Notes: generated from the sequence alone by a model not told the origin. Numbered from the stretch's first letter, positions 1 to 7,092 are shown. The stretch is DNA of 7,559 nt from Puniceicoccales bacterium (GCA_030595525.1 JAUVDD010000075.1:1-7559); one strand, 5' to 3'. A program made the numbers and translations.

Positions 1-1435
1 GATAATCAAATGGTGAAGCAACCTGTTCTGATTGAACCCCAATTGCGCCGATTTTCTCCTTGAAGGAATCCATATTCGGACCTTCGGCGAGGGTAGCGCT
101 GGTCAGCAAAAGCCCCGTTTCCCTTTCAAACAGTCTGGCTCGCAAGATATCTGCAACATCAAGAGGGGCTGAGCGCAGATAGACCCGGTCGGCCTGTCGG
201 CCTCCCGCCTCCAGCCAGTAAACTGATTCCGGATCGCTGAGCTGGAGGATTTCGTTGATGCCTTCCCGAAAGGATTGAAGAAGCCGACGACAACCTTCCA
301 ACTCGTCCCTCTCGGAACTTTCTTCCAGCCGGTTTTCCAACTTATTCAGTCCATGAATTAAATCCCTGAGAGGTACATCGAGATCATTCGGATGCCATTC
401 AGGTGTTTGTAACCGCATGACTTTCCTTGAGGAAAGAAAAGCTTCATGAATGGCTTTAAAATAGTGATCGGCACCTTCTGTAAGTGCCATGACCTGATTT
501 CGCAGCCCCGGGTTACCATTGCGTGCCAGCAATCCCCGGCCTTTTGACTTCCTCGGTTGGTAAAGCTTCAACAACTGACGTCGCAGTCCCAAGGCACTTA
601 ATTGCAGACCGAAATATTCAGTCGCGATGGCGGGAAGTGTGTGTGCCTCATCCAGGACCATGAAATCCCTTGGAAAAAGAATGCCCGGAACATTCCCTTT
701 TGGAAAGTGCCCGGATGCCAGCAATGCGAAAAGCAAACTGTGATTAACAATTACGACATTTGCTACACGGACAGATTCCCGAGCCTTGCGAAAAAAGCAG
801 GTTTTGGGTGAGCAATTACGGTTATTGCAGGAATGCCCATCTGCATGAACCCATTCCCAAACTGCTGGCATCGGCAAGGGATCCAATTCCTGAATCAGAC
901 CCGTTTCAGTGGTTTTCGCCCACTCTGCCAGACGGGCAAGTTCGATTTGTTCGTTGCTGGGGAATAATTCCGTTTTGGATTTAAGGGCGTGCTTCATCCG
1001 GGCACCACAGAGGTAATTCGCCCGGCCCAATAGGATGGCATGGCTGAATTTGGCAAATTGTCGTAGTTCCTCCTGTGAGTTGAACAGCTTCCTGCAGAGG
1101 TCCAGATCCTTCTTCTCAATCTGCTCTTGAAGCGCAATCGTATGAGTAGAGACAATGAGCGGTCGCTTTTCGGAAATTGACCTCATTATTCCTGGAATGA
1201 GGTAAGCGATACTTTTCCCGACCCCAGTACCTGCTTCGAAAAAGAGGGCATCATCAAGCAACCATGCATCGAGAGTCTGTTGGGCCATTGCCGCTTGTTC
1301 CGGGCGATGATCCAATCCGAGGTTTTCTATCAACAATCCGCCCGGTGAAAATACGGATCCAGCAAGCCCGACCAAATCAGGTTTGGGGGAGTCTGTTTCA
1401 GGGGAGTTTGCGTAGGCATCATTAAGCCCGATCAT
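1..1435 (-). CDS. dinG: DinG/YoaA-family Fe-S ATP-dependent DNA helicase, C-terminus beyond the window
   Basis: Superfamily 2, XPD-like 5'-3' DNA helicase; characterised relatives unwind R-loops, forked DNA and G-quadruplexes during repair. I translated the minus strand from ATG 1435 and found 478 codons open to the window edge, so the 3' end is simply cut off. Seen in order: a Q-motif-like RPEQ (44-47), Walker A GTGVGKS (69-75), four cysteines C143, C203, C208 and C213 spaced as an XPD/DinG iron-sulfur cluster, DEAH box (262-265), and motif III-like TSAT (445-448). DinG of E. coli has 716 residues and YoaA 636, so 150-240 residues are probably missing here. An in-frame GTG at 1450 is an alternative start; an in-frame TAA lies four codons before that GTG. 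An AGGA lies about 13 bases before the GTG, rather far for a ribosome site. DinG versus YoaA cannot be decided without the C-terminal half. No E. coli-like LexA box (CTGT-N8-ACAG) is visible upstream. Confidence 0.93.
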   Translation of the reverse strand, partial: MIGLNDAYANSPETDSPKPDLVGLAGSVFSPGGLLIENLGLDHRPEQAAMAQQTLDAWLLDDALFFEAGTGVGKSIAYLIPGIMRSISEKRPLIVSTHTIALQEQIEKKDLDLCRKLFNSQEELRQFAKFSHAILLGRANYLCGARMKHALKSKTELFPSNEQIELARLAEWAKTTETGLIQELDPLPMPAVWEWVHADGHSCNNRNCSPKTCFFRKARESVRVANVVIVNHSLLFALLASGHFPKGNVPGILFPRDFMVLDEAHTLPAIATEYFGLQLSALGLRRQLLKLYQPRKSKGRGLLARNGNPGLRNQVMALTEGADHYFKAIHEAFLSSRKVMRLQTPEWHPNDLDVPLRDLIHGLNKLENRLEESSERDELEGCRRLLQSFREGINEILQLSDPESVYWLEAGGRQADRVYLRSAPLDVADILRARLFERETGLLLTSATLAEGPNMDSFKEKIGAIGVQSEQVASPFDY

Positions 1436-1512
1436 GATGCGATGATGCACGGAATCGAATTAATCCTGCAATGGCAAAAAACCCTTCAATTAAGGAATCT
1501 TTAAATTTGCCA

Positions 1513-1518
1513 ATTATA
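1513..1518 (-). promoter_or_regulatory. Candidate -10 element for the dinG-like gene
   Basis: The minus strand reads a perfect TATAAT here. It would start transcription near 1506, giving a leader of about 70 bases before ATG 1435. The -35 position (about 1536-1541) reads TGCCGC, a poor match, so the assignment rests on the -10 hexamer and its position between divergent genes. It overlaps the -10 of the plus-strand gene by four bases. Confidence 0.4.
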
Positions 1519-1520
1519 CT
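1515..1520 (+). promoter_or_regulatory. Candidate -10 element for the zinc-ribbon gene
   Basis: TATACT matches TATAAT at five of six positions and lies 20 bases before the ATG at 1541, so the predicted start near 1527 would leave a leader of only about 14 bases. No good -35 hexamer is seen at the usual distance. The overlap with a perfect minus-strand TATAAT suggests a shared bidirectional promoter. Confidence 0.4.
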
Positions 1521-1540
1521 TTCCATCCATCCAATGCGGC

Positions 1541-2251
1541 ATGGTTGCCGAATGGTTGCAAAAGCTCTTAATACTGCAGGATCGGGATTCCTCATGTGAT
1601 GGAATTAAACAACAATTGGCTCGGATCCCCGATCAGATTGCTGCTGAGGAGGCGAATATCCGTGAAATAGCAGAGGCATTGAAGGAAAAAGAGAATGCCA
1701 TGAAGCACCTCGAAGTGAAGCGCCTGGATATCGAGGGAGAGGTGGAACAAACCGAAGCCACTATCATAAAGTACAAGACCCAGCAGATGCAGGTGAAGAA
1801 GAATGAGGAGTATACAGCGCTGGAGAATGAAATTAAGAACCTTCAGGCGAAAATTTCTGAAATGGAAGATGAGGAACTGCTGCTTCTCGAAGAAATCGAC
1901 CAGCGAAGTGTGATTCTGAACAGGGACAGGGATAGTATAACCAGTCAGAAACACACATTGGAGGCACATATTGAACTTTTGAAAAAAAACTACGCCGCCA
2001 GCCAATCTGAATTGGAAGCCGCCAAGGGTGCGGTTGTGGAATGCGGACAGGAACTGGATGCCGGTGTATTGCAGCAATATCAGTATGTGAAGAGCCAGGT
2101 TAAGCGACCCCCGGTGGTTGTCCCCCTTGTAGAAAATAAATGCCAGGGCTGCCATTTGAAAGTATCGGGTGAGGTGGAGACAGACGTCCGAAGGGGCCGG
2201 GAGTTGACTCGCTGTGACAGTTGTGGCCGTATCCTCTATTACGACCGTTAA
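1541..2251 (+). CDS. Coiled-coil protein with C-terminal C4 zinc ribbon (COG1579/CdsZ family)
   Basis: 236 residues. Residues about 20-175 are rich in Glu, Lys, Gln and Leu in heptad-like order, predicting a long antiparallel coiled coil. A family-like segment, VKKNEEYTALENEI (85-98), lies inside it. The C-terminus carries CQGC (201-204) and CDSC (225-228), four cysteines that should bind one zinc ion. This is the architecture of the predicted nucleic-acid-binding family COG1579 (Pfam zf-RING_7), which includes chlamydial CdsZ/CT398, reported to interact with secretion and sigma-54 components. The molecular function outside Chlamydia is unsettled, and I infer only a scaffold or nucleic-acid/protein-binding role. 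No signal peptide or membrane segment is seen, so it is probably cytoplasmic. The start has no Shine-Dalgarno site; a -10-like TATACT lies 20 bases upstream. The stop is about 52 bases before rnpB, so read-through into rnpB is possible. Confidence 0.88.
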   Translation: MVAEWLQKLLILQDRDSSCDGIKQQLARIPDQIAAEEANIREIAEALKEKENAMKHLEVKRLDIEGEVEQTEATIIKYKTQQMQVKKNEEYTALENEIKNLQAKISEMEDEELLLLEEIDQRSVILNRDRDSITSQKHTLEAHIELLKKNYAASQSELEAAKGAVVECGQELDAGVLQQYQYVKSQVKRPPVVVPLVENKCQGCHLKVSGEVETDVRRGRELTRCDSCGRILYYDR

Positions 2252-2269
2252 GTGTGTGTTTAATTGGGA

Positions 2270-2297
2270 TTGCCAGAAGCCGCATTCCTTGCATTCA
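2270..2297 (+). promoter_or_regulatory. Weak candidate promoter for rnpB
   Basis: TTGCCA (2270-2275, five of six matches to TTGACA) is followed after 16 bases by CATTCA (2292-2297), a poor -10. The predicted start near 2304 coincides with the 5' strand of RNase P helix P1, and that position is the main support. The alternative is transcription from the upstream zinc-ribbon gene followed by processing. Confidence 0.3.
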
Positions 2298-2303
2298 TGA
2301 ACA

Positions 2304-2690
2304 ATACCGGTTGGCGGGCTCCCGCTGTTCTGTTCGCAGGATAGAGGAAAGTCCGGACACCACAGGGCAGGACTCCTTATGAAAATGAGGGCATGTGGAT
2401 CGCGAGATCTGCATGACGGCTAGTGCAACAGAAAACATACCGCCACGACTTGTCGGGGTAAGGGTGAAAAGGTGAGGTAAGAGCTCACCGCCCGGAGGGC
2501 AACTGAAGGGGCATGGTAAACCCAGTTTGGTGCAAGACTAAATAGGGGATCAGGGCGGCCCGTCTTATGATCCCGGGTAAGTCGCATCCTCGGCTTTCGA
2601 GGAATTCCGCGCAAGCGGGATAGATAAATGGGAGTCATCCCCCGACTCGTCGGGAGATACAGAATCCGGCTTATAGCCAACCGGTACCTT
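2304..2690 (+). ncRNA. rnpB: RNase P RNA, bacterial class A
   Basis: Catalytic RNA of RNase P, which removes 5' leaders from pre-tRNAs. Helix P1 is closed by a perfect 10-base complement, ACCGGTTGGC at 2306-2315 with GCCAACCGGT at 2676-2685, which sets the ends. Universally conserved core segments are present: GAGGAAAGTCCGGAC (2344-2358), CAGGGCAG just after it, AGTGCAACAGA near 2421, the AAGGGTGAAAAGGTG block (2460-2474) with GGTAAGAGCTCACCG following, GACTAAATAGGGG (2536-2548), and the 3' strand ACAGAATCCGGCTTAT (2659-2674). A CCCGGGTAA stretch at 2572-2580 contains the GGT that in this family contacts the tRNA CCA end. Stem-loops at 2604-2621 (GCAA loop) and 2641-2654 (P18-like) fit the A-type fold. 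The ends are estimated to a few bases. Only a short T run follows (2688-2692), and it runs into the stop codon of convergent argA. Confidence 0.97.
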
Positions 2691-4058
2691 TTATAATTCC
2701 TGACAGAAAATCTGGGAATTGCGACCAGATCGGGTCACATTTTCCCGGAGTTGCTTCGGTAGAATGGACTGTTGCCCGAGTTTGAAACCACAGGTATCCC
2801 GGAAAAAAGCCGAGGATTGTGTAGTCAGTGCGACGATTCGGCTGCGCTTCAGTCGGGTTGATTCCTCAACAGCGTAAGCCACCATGGCTTTGCCGATTCT
2901 GCGACCCTGGTATGCAGGATGGACATAAACCGATCCCAGTTCCACTACCCGGGAGCGTGGGAATGAAGTGATCCGGAAGCAACCGATGACACTCTCGTCA
3001 ATTTCGTAGACAAAATAGTCTTTGATATCCGACTCGATACTTTGCCTTGAGCGTGCCCGTAAGGATTGTTCCCTAACTGCGGATTTTGTCAGGCTGAAGA
3101 TGGCACCAACATCCTTGCGCTTGGCTTTCCGAATCTGTGAGTAAGGATTGGAGTGGATCATTGAGCCGATACCAACCTTTGAGAACACCTCTGTCAGCAG
3201 GCCATCATGGATTCTACAATCGATGATATGCGCCCGGGGAGTTCCTCTTTCGATCGTCTTCACGGCGTAACTCGCCTTGGAACGGACCTGTTCGTCTATT
3301 GATCGGGGATTGTTATCGAGCAACTTCTTCACCTCAATAACATCAGCATTTAACCTTAACTGGCCATTGTAAGTCAGTCCCGGATAAGGGAGCATATAAA
3401 TTAATTTAGATGCCTTCAGACTAATCGCCAGTTCCGAGGCAAGCTGATCCGAATTGATCCGGCGTTCTGAACCATCCCGGGTAAAAGCGATCGGACTGAT
3501 TATCGGAACCAGTTCTTTTTCCATCAAACCGGTCAATAATTCGACATCTATTTTATCCACCTTACCAGTGAACAATTGATTCGTTCCGCCCATGATGCCC
3601 TTGTCGGTGGCACGGATGGCATTCACCTTGGCACATCTGAGGCCGTTGTGAGTCAATCCCCGTTCCACGATATGACCGACCCGACCAGCAGCTGTAATGG
3701 AAAGCTCCAGTGTGGCATAATCCGTGGGACCGTATCCATGCGCATCAGAAATACGTACATGCTGATCATGAGCCAATTGCTTAACCTGGGCACCAATTCC
3801 GTAGACGATCAATAGGCGGATTCCAAGATTGCGCAGGACTGCCAGTTCCAGCATCAAATTATTGATGGTTTCTTCAGCAATGACTGAGCCATCCAGTGCG
3901 ATGACGAAAGTGTGGTTACGCCACAAAGGAACGTACTTCAGGATTCCCCTCAAGTCTGCGGGAGTCAGCTCCCGGTCATTTTCCCGGCCATCAAGTTTCA
4001 TATCATCCAAAAAAGAGGAACATTTCAGCCCTTTCAAGGTAAACTCGCAATCCCTCAT
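2691..4058 (-). CDS. argA: N-acetylglutamate synthase (amino-acid N-acetyltransferase), ArgA type
   Basis: Transfers acetyl from acetyl-CoA to glutamate, the first step of arginine synthesis, and is usually inhibited by arginine through the kinase-fold domain. The 455-residue reading has an amino-acid-kinase-like domain (about 46-300, with TFVIALDG at 50-57, LGIRLLIVYG at 78-87, and INSDQLASELAI at 201-212) joined to a GNAT domain (about 308-450). GNAT features are VYVHPAYQGRRIGK (377-390, acetyl-CoA loop) and FFRDTCGF (418-425). Domain order, linker GIGSMI (296-301) and length match E. coli ArgA (443 residues). The start is uncertain: M20 (ATG ending at 4001) would give 436 residues, closer to the family, and a -10-like TATACA sits directly upstream of the 4058 ATG. 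The stop codon abuts rnpB; xerD diverges upstream. No recognisable ARG box was seen in the 44-bp spacer. Confidence 0.93.
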   Translation of the reverse strand: MRDCEFTLKGLKCSSFLDDMKLDGRENDRELTPADLRGILKYVPLWRNHTFVIALDGSVIAEETINNLMLELAVLRNLGIRLLIVYGIGAQVKQLAHDQHVRISDAHGYGPTDYATLELSITAAGRVGHIVERGLTHNGLRCAKVNAIRATDKGIMGGTNQLFTGKVDKIDVELLTGLMEKELVPIISPIAFTRDGSERRINSDQLASELAISLKASKLIYMLPYPGLTYNGQLRLNADVIEVKKLLDNNPRSIDEQVRSKASYAVKTIERGTPRAHIIDCRIHDGLLTEVFSKVGIGSMIHSNPYSQIRKAKRKDVGAIFSLTKSAVREQSLRARSRQSIESDIKDYFVYEIDESVIGCFRITSFPRSRVVELGSVYVHPAYQGRRIGKAMVAYAVEESTRLKRSRIVALTTQSSAFFRDTCGFKLGQQSILPKQLRENVTRSGRNSQIFCQEL

Positions 4059-4067
4059 TTGTATAAC

Positions 4068-4096
4068 TTGCCTGTCCCTTTGGAATTACCTCTAAT
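4068..4096 (+). promoter_or_regulatory. Candidate sigma70-type promoter of xerD (would give a leaderless mRNA)
   Basis: TTGCCT (4068-4073, four of six) and TCTAAT (4091-4096, five of six) are separated by exactly 17 bases. Counting six to seven bases from the -10 puts the transcription start at 4102-4103, on the A of the xerD start codon. No Shine-Dalgarno site precedes that codon, in keeping with a leaderless message. Confidence 0.5.
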
Positions 4097-4102
4097 GATC
4101 GC

Positions 4103-5065
4103 ATGTCCCTGAAGAAAAAGAGCCGCTGGAGCGAGTCGATCGATGCGATGATCGACAGTCTTCCTCCCGGGCTGGCTGAGGGATTGGACGCATTCGGCGT
4201 CTATATTGAGTTAGAGAAAGGTCACTCTCGTCACACCGTGGAAGGCTATCAGCGTGACTTGTGTCAATGCGCTAAATTCCTGGCGAGTGAGTGCGGCAGG
4301 AAGGGTTGGGAATCCGTCGGAAAGGACGATATTACCGGTTGGCTGGAATCCATGAGAAAGGATTACAGCACGTCATCTCTGGCACGGAAATTAAGTGCTC
4401 TGAAGCATTGTGCGAAATTCCTGGTAGCCGAACGGATGATCACAAGCGAGTTCACTGAGCTGGTCAGTGCCCCGAAATTAAGTCGCCGACTTCCGGGCAC
4501 ATTATCTGCCGATGAAGTTGATGCACTTTTGGAAGCACCCAGCCGTCTTTCTCCGCAGGGGATGAGAGACAGGGCATTTCTGGAACTGATGTACAGCAGC
4601 GGCTTGCGTGTATCCGAACTTTGTAATCTGGCTTTGCAGGACATCGATTTGGATGAAGGCTTTTTACGCGTACAAGCCGGTAAGCGGGGAAAAGACCGGC
4701 TGATTCCAGTGGGAGCGAAGGCAGTCGAAGCTGTATCCAAGTATTTGCACCATGGTCGACCCGAGCTGGTGAGAACCAAGACAGGAAGCGATTTATTCAT
4801 TAGCAACCGTGGTTCTGCGATGTCACGTAAGACGGTCTGGCACTGGGTCAAGAAGTATGCAGAGAGAGCCGGACTGGACCCGACGACCGTGAAACCACAC
4901 TTGCTCAGACATTCATTCGCTACTCATTTGCTCAGTAACGGGGCGGATTTACGGGCAATTCAGGAGATGCTTGGCCATTCTGATATCAGCACGACTGAAA
5001 TCTACACACGAGTTGATCGGAAGAGATTGGTCGAATCACATGCGAAATTCCATCCGCGCAAGTGA
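4103..5065 (+). CDS. xerD: Site-specific tyrosine recombinase XerD
   Basis: Tyrosine recombinase that with XerC resolves chromosome dimers at dif during cell division, in the FtsK-dependent pathway of characterised species. 320 residues: an N-terminal SAM-like core-binding domain (about 25-115) and a C-terminal catalytic domain (about 135-315). The full catalytic set is visible: R169 in GLRVSEL, K194 in GKRGKDRLIP, H266 and R269 in PHLLRHSFATHLL, H292 in GHSDIS, and Y301 in TEIYT. The spacings H-3-R-23-H-9-Y equal those of E. coli XerD. The tail RLVESHAKFHPRK resembles the XerD ending (HQQHHPRA) rather than a phage integrase. The protein is about 20 residues longer than E. coli XerD (298), as an N-terminal extension; M16 is another possible start. 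argA diverges upstream, metF converges downstream, and no element ends flank it, which favours the chromosomal housekeeping role. XerD over XerC is likely but based on memory of motifs. Confidence 0.94.
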   Translation: MSLKKKSRWSESIDAMIDSLPPGLAEGLDAFGVYIELEKGHSRHTVEGYQRDLCQCAKFLASECGRKGWESVGKDDITGWLESMRKDYSTSSLARKLSALKHCAKFLVAERMITSEFTELVSAPKLSRRLPGTLSADEVDALLEAPSRLSPQGMRDRAFLELMYSSGLRVSELCNLALQDIDLDEGFLRVQAGKRGKDRLIPVGAKAVEAVSKYLHHGRPELVRTKTGSDLFISNRGSAMSRKTVWHWVKKYAERAGLDPTTVKPHLLRHSFATHLLSNGADLRAIQEMLGHSDISTTEIYTRVDRKRLVESHAKFHPRK

Positions 5066-5072
5066 TTTCACT
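5061..5072. repeat. Short inverted repeat spanning the stop codons of xerD and metF
   Basis: AGTGA-TT-TCACT is a perfect 5-bp inverted repeat. It contains the TGA of xerD (5063-5065) and two bases of the metF stop (5071-5073 on the minus strand). It could form a tiny hairpin in both convergent transcripts, but it is too weak and lacks a flanking T run to be called a terminator. Confidence 0.3.
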
Positions 5073-5955
5073 ATACCCGGCCCGATTTTCTTAATCTTTT
5101 GATGACTTCTAAAGCAGCTCCACTTCGGTTCATGATATAGAGATGAACTCCCTTGATACCTTGATCGAACAGCTCTGCGATCTGTTGGTAAGTCCAATCA
5201 ATCCCAATTTGTTTGATGGCTTCCTTATCATCCGCGGCTGCTGAAAGCGCTTCTTCCAATTCCTTGGGAATATTCTGGCAAAACCGGTAAGCCTGTTTTG
5301 CTGAGCGCAAAGGCATCAGACCGGGAATGATTGGCACATGAATTCCCGCCTGACGGCAGCGATCCACAAAATTCAGGAAACTCTTGTTGTCGTAGAATAG
5401 CTGGGTGGTGATGAAGGAGGCACCTGCATCTACCTTTTCCTTAAGGTAACGTAAATCAAGCTCCGATGATATTGATTCCGGATGAACTTCCGGATAGCCG
5501 GCGACTCCGACACTGAATCCGGAGAAGTTGTCCCGGATTAAATTCACCAGATCAACGGCGTATGGAAGACCATCAGGATGGGGTGTGAAAGTGCTTTCTC
5601 CGCCCGGTGGGTCGCCCCGCAAGGCCATGATGTTACAGAATCCGGCTTTGCGATAACCGTTGATGATTTCCTTTAATTCTCTTCGGTTGGAACCTACACA
5701 AGTCAGGTGCGGCATAACCTCAAATCCGTATTCATCTTTGAGAATTCGTGCATATCGAAAGGTTCGTTCACGGGTAGTACCACCTGCGCCATAGGTGATT
5801 GAAACGAAATCCGGGTGCAGATGTTCACGGATTTCCTCCGCTGCCTGAATAATTTGTTCGCCTCCCTTTTCGTCTTTCGGCGGGAAAAATTCCACCGAGA
5901 TGATCGGACGGCCTTGCGCAAATAATTCTCCTATGGGACGATTTCTATGCATCAT
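5071..5955 (-). CDS. metF: 5,10-methylenetetrahydrofolate reductase
   Basis: FAD-dependent enzyme that reduces methylene-THF to 5-methyl-THF, the methyl donor for methionine synthesis; cytoplasmic TIM barrel. 294 residues from ATG 5955, close to the 296 of E. coli MetF, so it is the short bacterial form without the eukaryotic regulatory domain. Visible motifs, numbered from this start: VEFFPPK (21-27) with the catalytic Glu at 22, SITYGAGGTTRERT (52-65), HLTC (83-86), ALRGDPP (111-117) with the FAD-tuning Asp at 115, AGYPEVHPES (152-161), and TTQLFYD (183-189) with the folate-binding Gln at 185. A TTG at 5958 and an ATG at 5952 are in-frame alternatives; none has a Shine-Dalgarno site. It begins 39 bases after the rlmN stop on the same strand, so it is probably co-transcribed with rlmN. 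It converges on xerD with a 5-bp gap. Confidence 0.96.
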   Translation of the reverse strand: MMHRNRPIGELFAQGRPIISVEFFPPKDEKGGEQIIQAAEEIREHLHPDFVSITYGAGGTTRERTFRYARILKDEYGFEVMPHLTCVGSNRRELKEIINGYRKAGFCNIMALRGDPPGGESTFTPHPDGLPYAVDLVNLIRDNFSGFSVGVAGYPEVHPESISSELDLRYLKEKVDAGASFITTQLFYDNKSFLNFVDRCRQAGIHVPIIPGLMPLRSAKQAYRFCQNIPKELEEALSAAADDKEAIKQIGIDWTYQQIAELFDQGIKGVHLYIMNRSGAALEVIKRLRKSGRV

Positions 5956-5994
5956 CAAATCAGGATGGGATGATGGGTTGACGTGTAAAGCTTT

Positions 5995-7092
5995 TTAATT
6001 TTCGTGTCTGAGCCGCAGCTGACCACAGGCCGCGTCGATGTCGTGACCCTTTTCCTTCCGAACAGTATGGGAAATCTGTTCATTCTTAAGGATACTAGAA
6101 AAGGCCTGCTGACGTTGAATATTGGGTCTTTTCCAGGGCAGTCCTTCAACCCGGTTATATGGGATGAGATTGACATGCGCGTGAAGTTCCCGGGCAATTT
6201 TAGCCAACCGGTGCGCCTGTTCGTATGAGTCATTGACATCTTCAATGAGAATAAACTCCAAGGTCAACATACGGCCTTTTTTCCTGGAGAAATCTGCAAC
6301 AGCCGGAATGAGCTCCTCCAAGGGATAGCGTTTATTGATCGGCATGATCTTTTCACGAACTGCGTTAGTGGCACCATGCAGACTCAGGGCCAGCCGGAAT
6401 TGAATGGGTTCGTCGGCAAGCTTGCGAATCTGTGGGACCAGTCCGGATGTTGAAATAGTAATCCTTCGGGCACCGAAATGCAGGCCCCATTCCGCATTTA
6501 AAGTACGAATTGCAGAAACAACATTATCGTAATTGGCCAGAGGCTCACCCATTCCCATAAAGACGATATTATCAAAAGGAACAGATTGGTCGGAATTTGT
6601 TTCCGTTATGGCAGCTTCCAATCGGGATACGTGTAGAAACTGGGAAATAATCTCTGCGGCGGTTAAATCACGTTTCAATCCAGCCAGTCCGGAAGCACAA
6701 AACTTGCACCCATAAGCGCATCCGACCTGTGATGAGACACAAATTGTTTTCCGGGAGGTATCTGAACCGACCCCTCTTTGTGGGTATCGGATGAGCACGG
6801 TCTCAATCAGGGTACCGTCCTCTCCTTTCAAAAGGAGCTTTTCGGTGATGTCGCTGGCCTTTTTTGAGAGAAGAAGCTCATTGGGGCTCAGGCAACTGTT
6901 GTCAGAGAGCCATTCCCGCATGGTATTCGGAAGATTCTTCATGTCTTCGAACCCGGCCACCCGTTTGCGGTACATCCATTCGAGAACTTGCTTTGATCGG
7001 AATGCCGGAAACCCGCCTTCCGAAAGGAATTCGGTGAGCTGCTCTGGAGTCATTCCATAAAGGGAAGGTTTGGCGGGTTCAAATCGCATCAT
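5995..7092 (-). CDS. rlmN: Dual-specificity 23S rRNA A2503 / tRNA A37 C2-methyltransferase RlmN
   Basis: Radical SAM enzyme that methylates C2 of A2503 in 23S rRNA and, in E. coli, A37 of some tRNAs. 365 residues from ATG 7092 (E. coli 384). Visible: the cluster motif C125-x3-C129-x2-C132, the conserved C118 before it, MGMGEPL (179-185) for SAM binding, SLHG (237-240), and the C-terminal DIDAACGQL with C356, the residue that is methylated in the catalytic cycle. C118 and C356 are the two mechanistic cysteines, so the protein should be active. The frame extends upstream to 7263, but those 57 codons have no family resemblance and the family N-terminus starts near FEPAKPSLYGM, so I chose 7092 (7089 is a second ATG). 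No antibiotic-resistance Cfr features are apparent. metF follows 39 bases downstream on the same strand. Confidence 0.96.
   Translation of the reverse strand: MMRFEPAKPSLYGMTPEQLTEFLSEGGFPAFRSKQVLEWMYRKRVAGFEDMKNLPNTMREWLSDNSCLSPNELLLSKKASDITEKLLLKGEDGTLIETVLIRYPQRGVGSDTSRKTICVSSQVGCAYGCKFCASGLAGLKRDLTAAEIISQFLHVSRLEAAITETNSDQSVPFDNIVFMGMGEPLANYDNVVSAIRTLNAEWGLHFGARRITISTSGLVPQIRKLADEPIQFRLALSLHGATNAVREKIMPINKRYPLEELIPAVADFSRKKGRMLTLEFILIEDVNDSYEQAHRLAKIARELHAHVNLIPYNRVEGLPWKRPNIQRQQAFSSILKNEQISHTVRKEKGHDIDAACGQLRLRHEN

Noticed and set aside
602..984. Two overlapping plus-strand open frames
   Set aside because: They are antisense to the Fe-S cysteine and DEAH-box region of the dinG-like helicase, whose minus-strand frame is continuous and rich in family motifs.
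1592..2155. 187-codon minus-strand open frame
   Set aside because: It lies antisense to the zinc-ribbon coiled-coil gene, and its Leu/Phe/His-rich translation is what Glu/Lys-rich coiled-coil codons give when read backwards.
2604..2621. Strong GC-rich stem-loop with a GCAA loop that looks like a terminator
   Set aside because: It has no T run after it and lies inside the RNase P RNA between conserved segments, so it is an internal helix.
2420..2680. 86-codon minus-strand open frame
   Set aside because: It falls entirely inside the RNase P RNA, whose conserved core and P1 pairing explain the sequence.
4363..4851. 162-codon minus-strand open frame
   Set aside because: It is antisense to xerD and has no recognisable motif.
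4103..5065. Tyrosine recombinase as the integrase of a mobile element
   Set aside because: Catalytic spacing and C-terminal tail match XerD, the neighbours are housekeeping genes, and no att repeats, tRNA target or cargo genes are visible.
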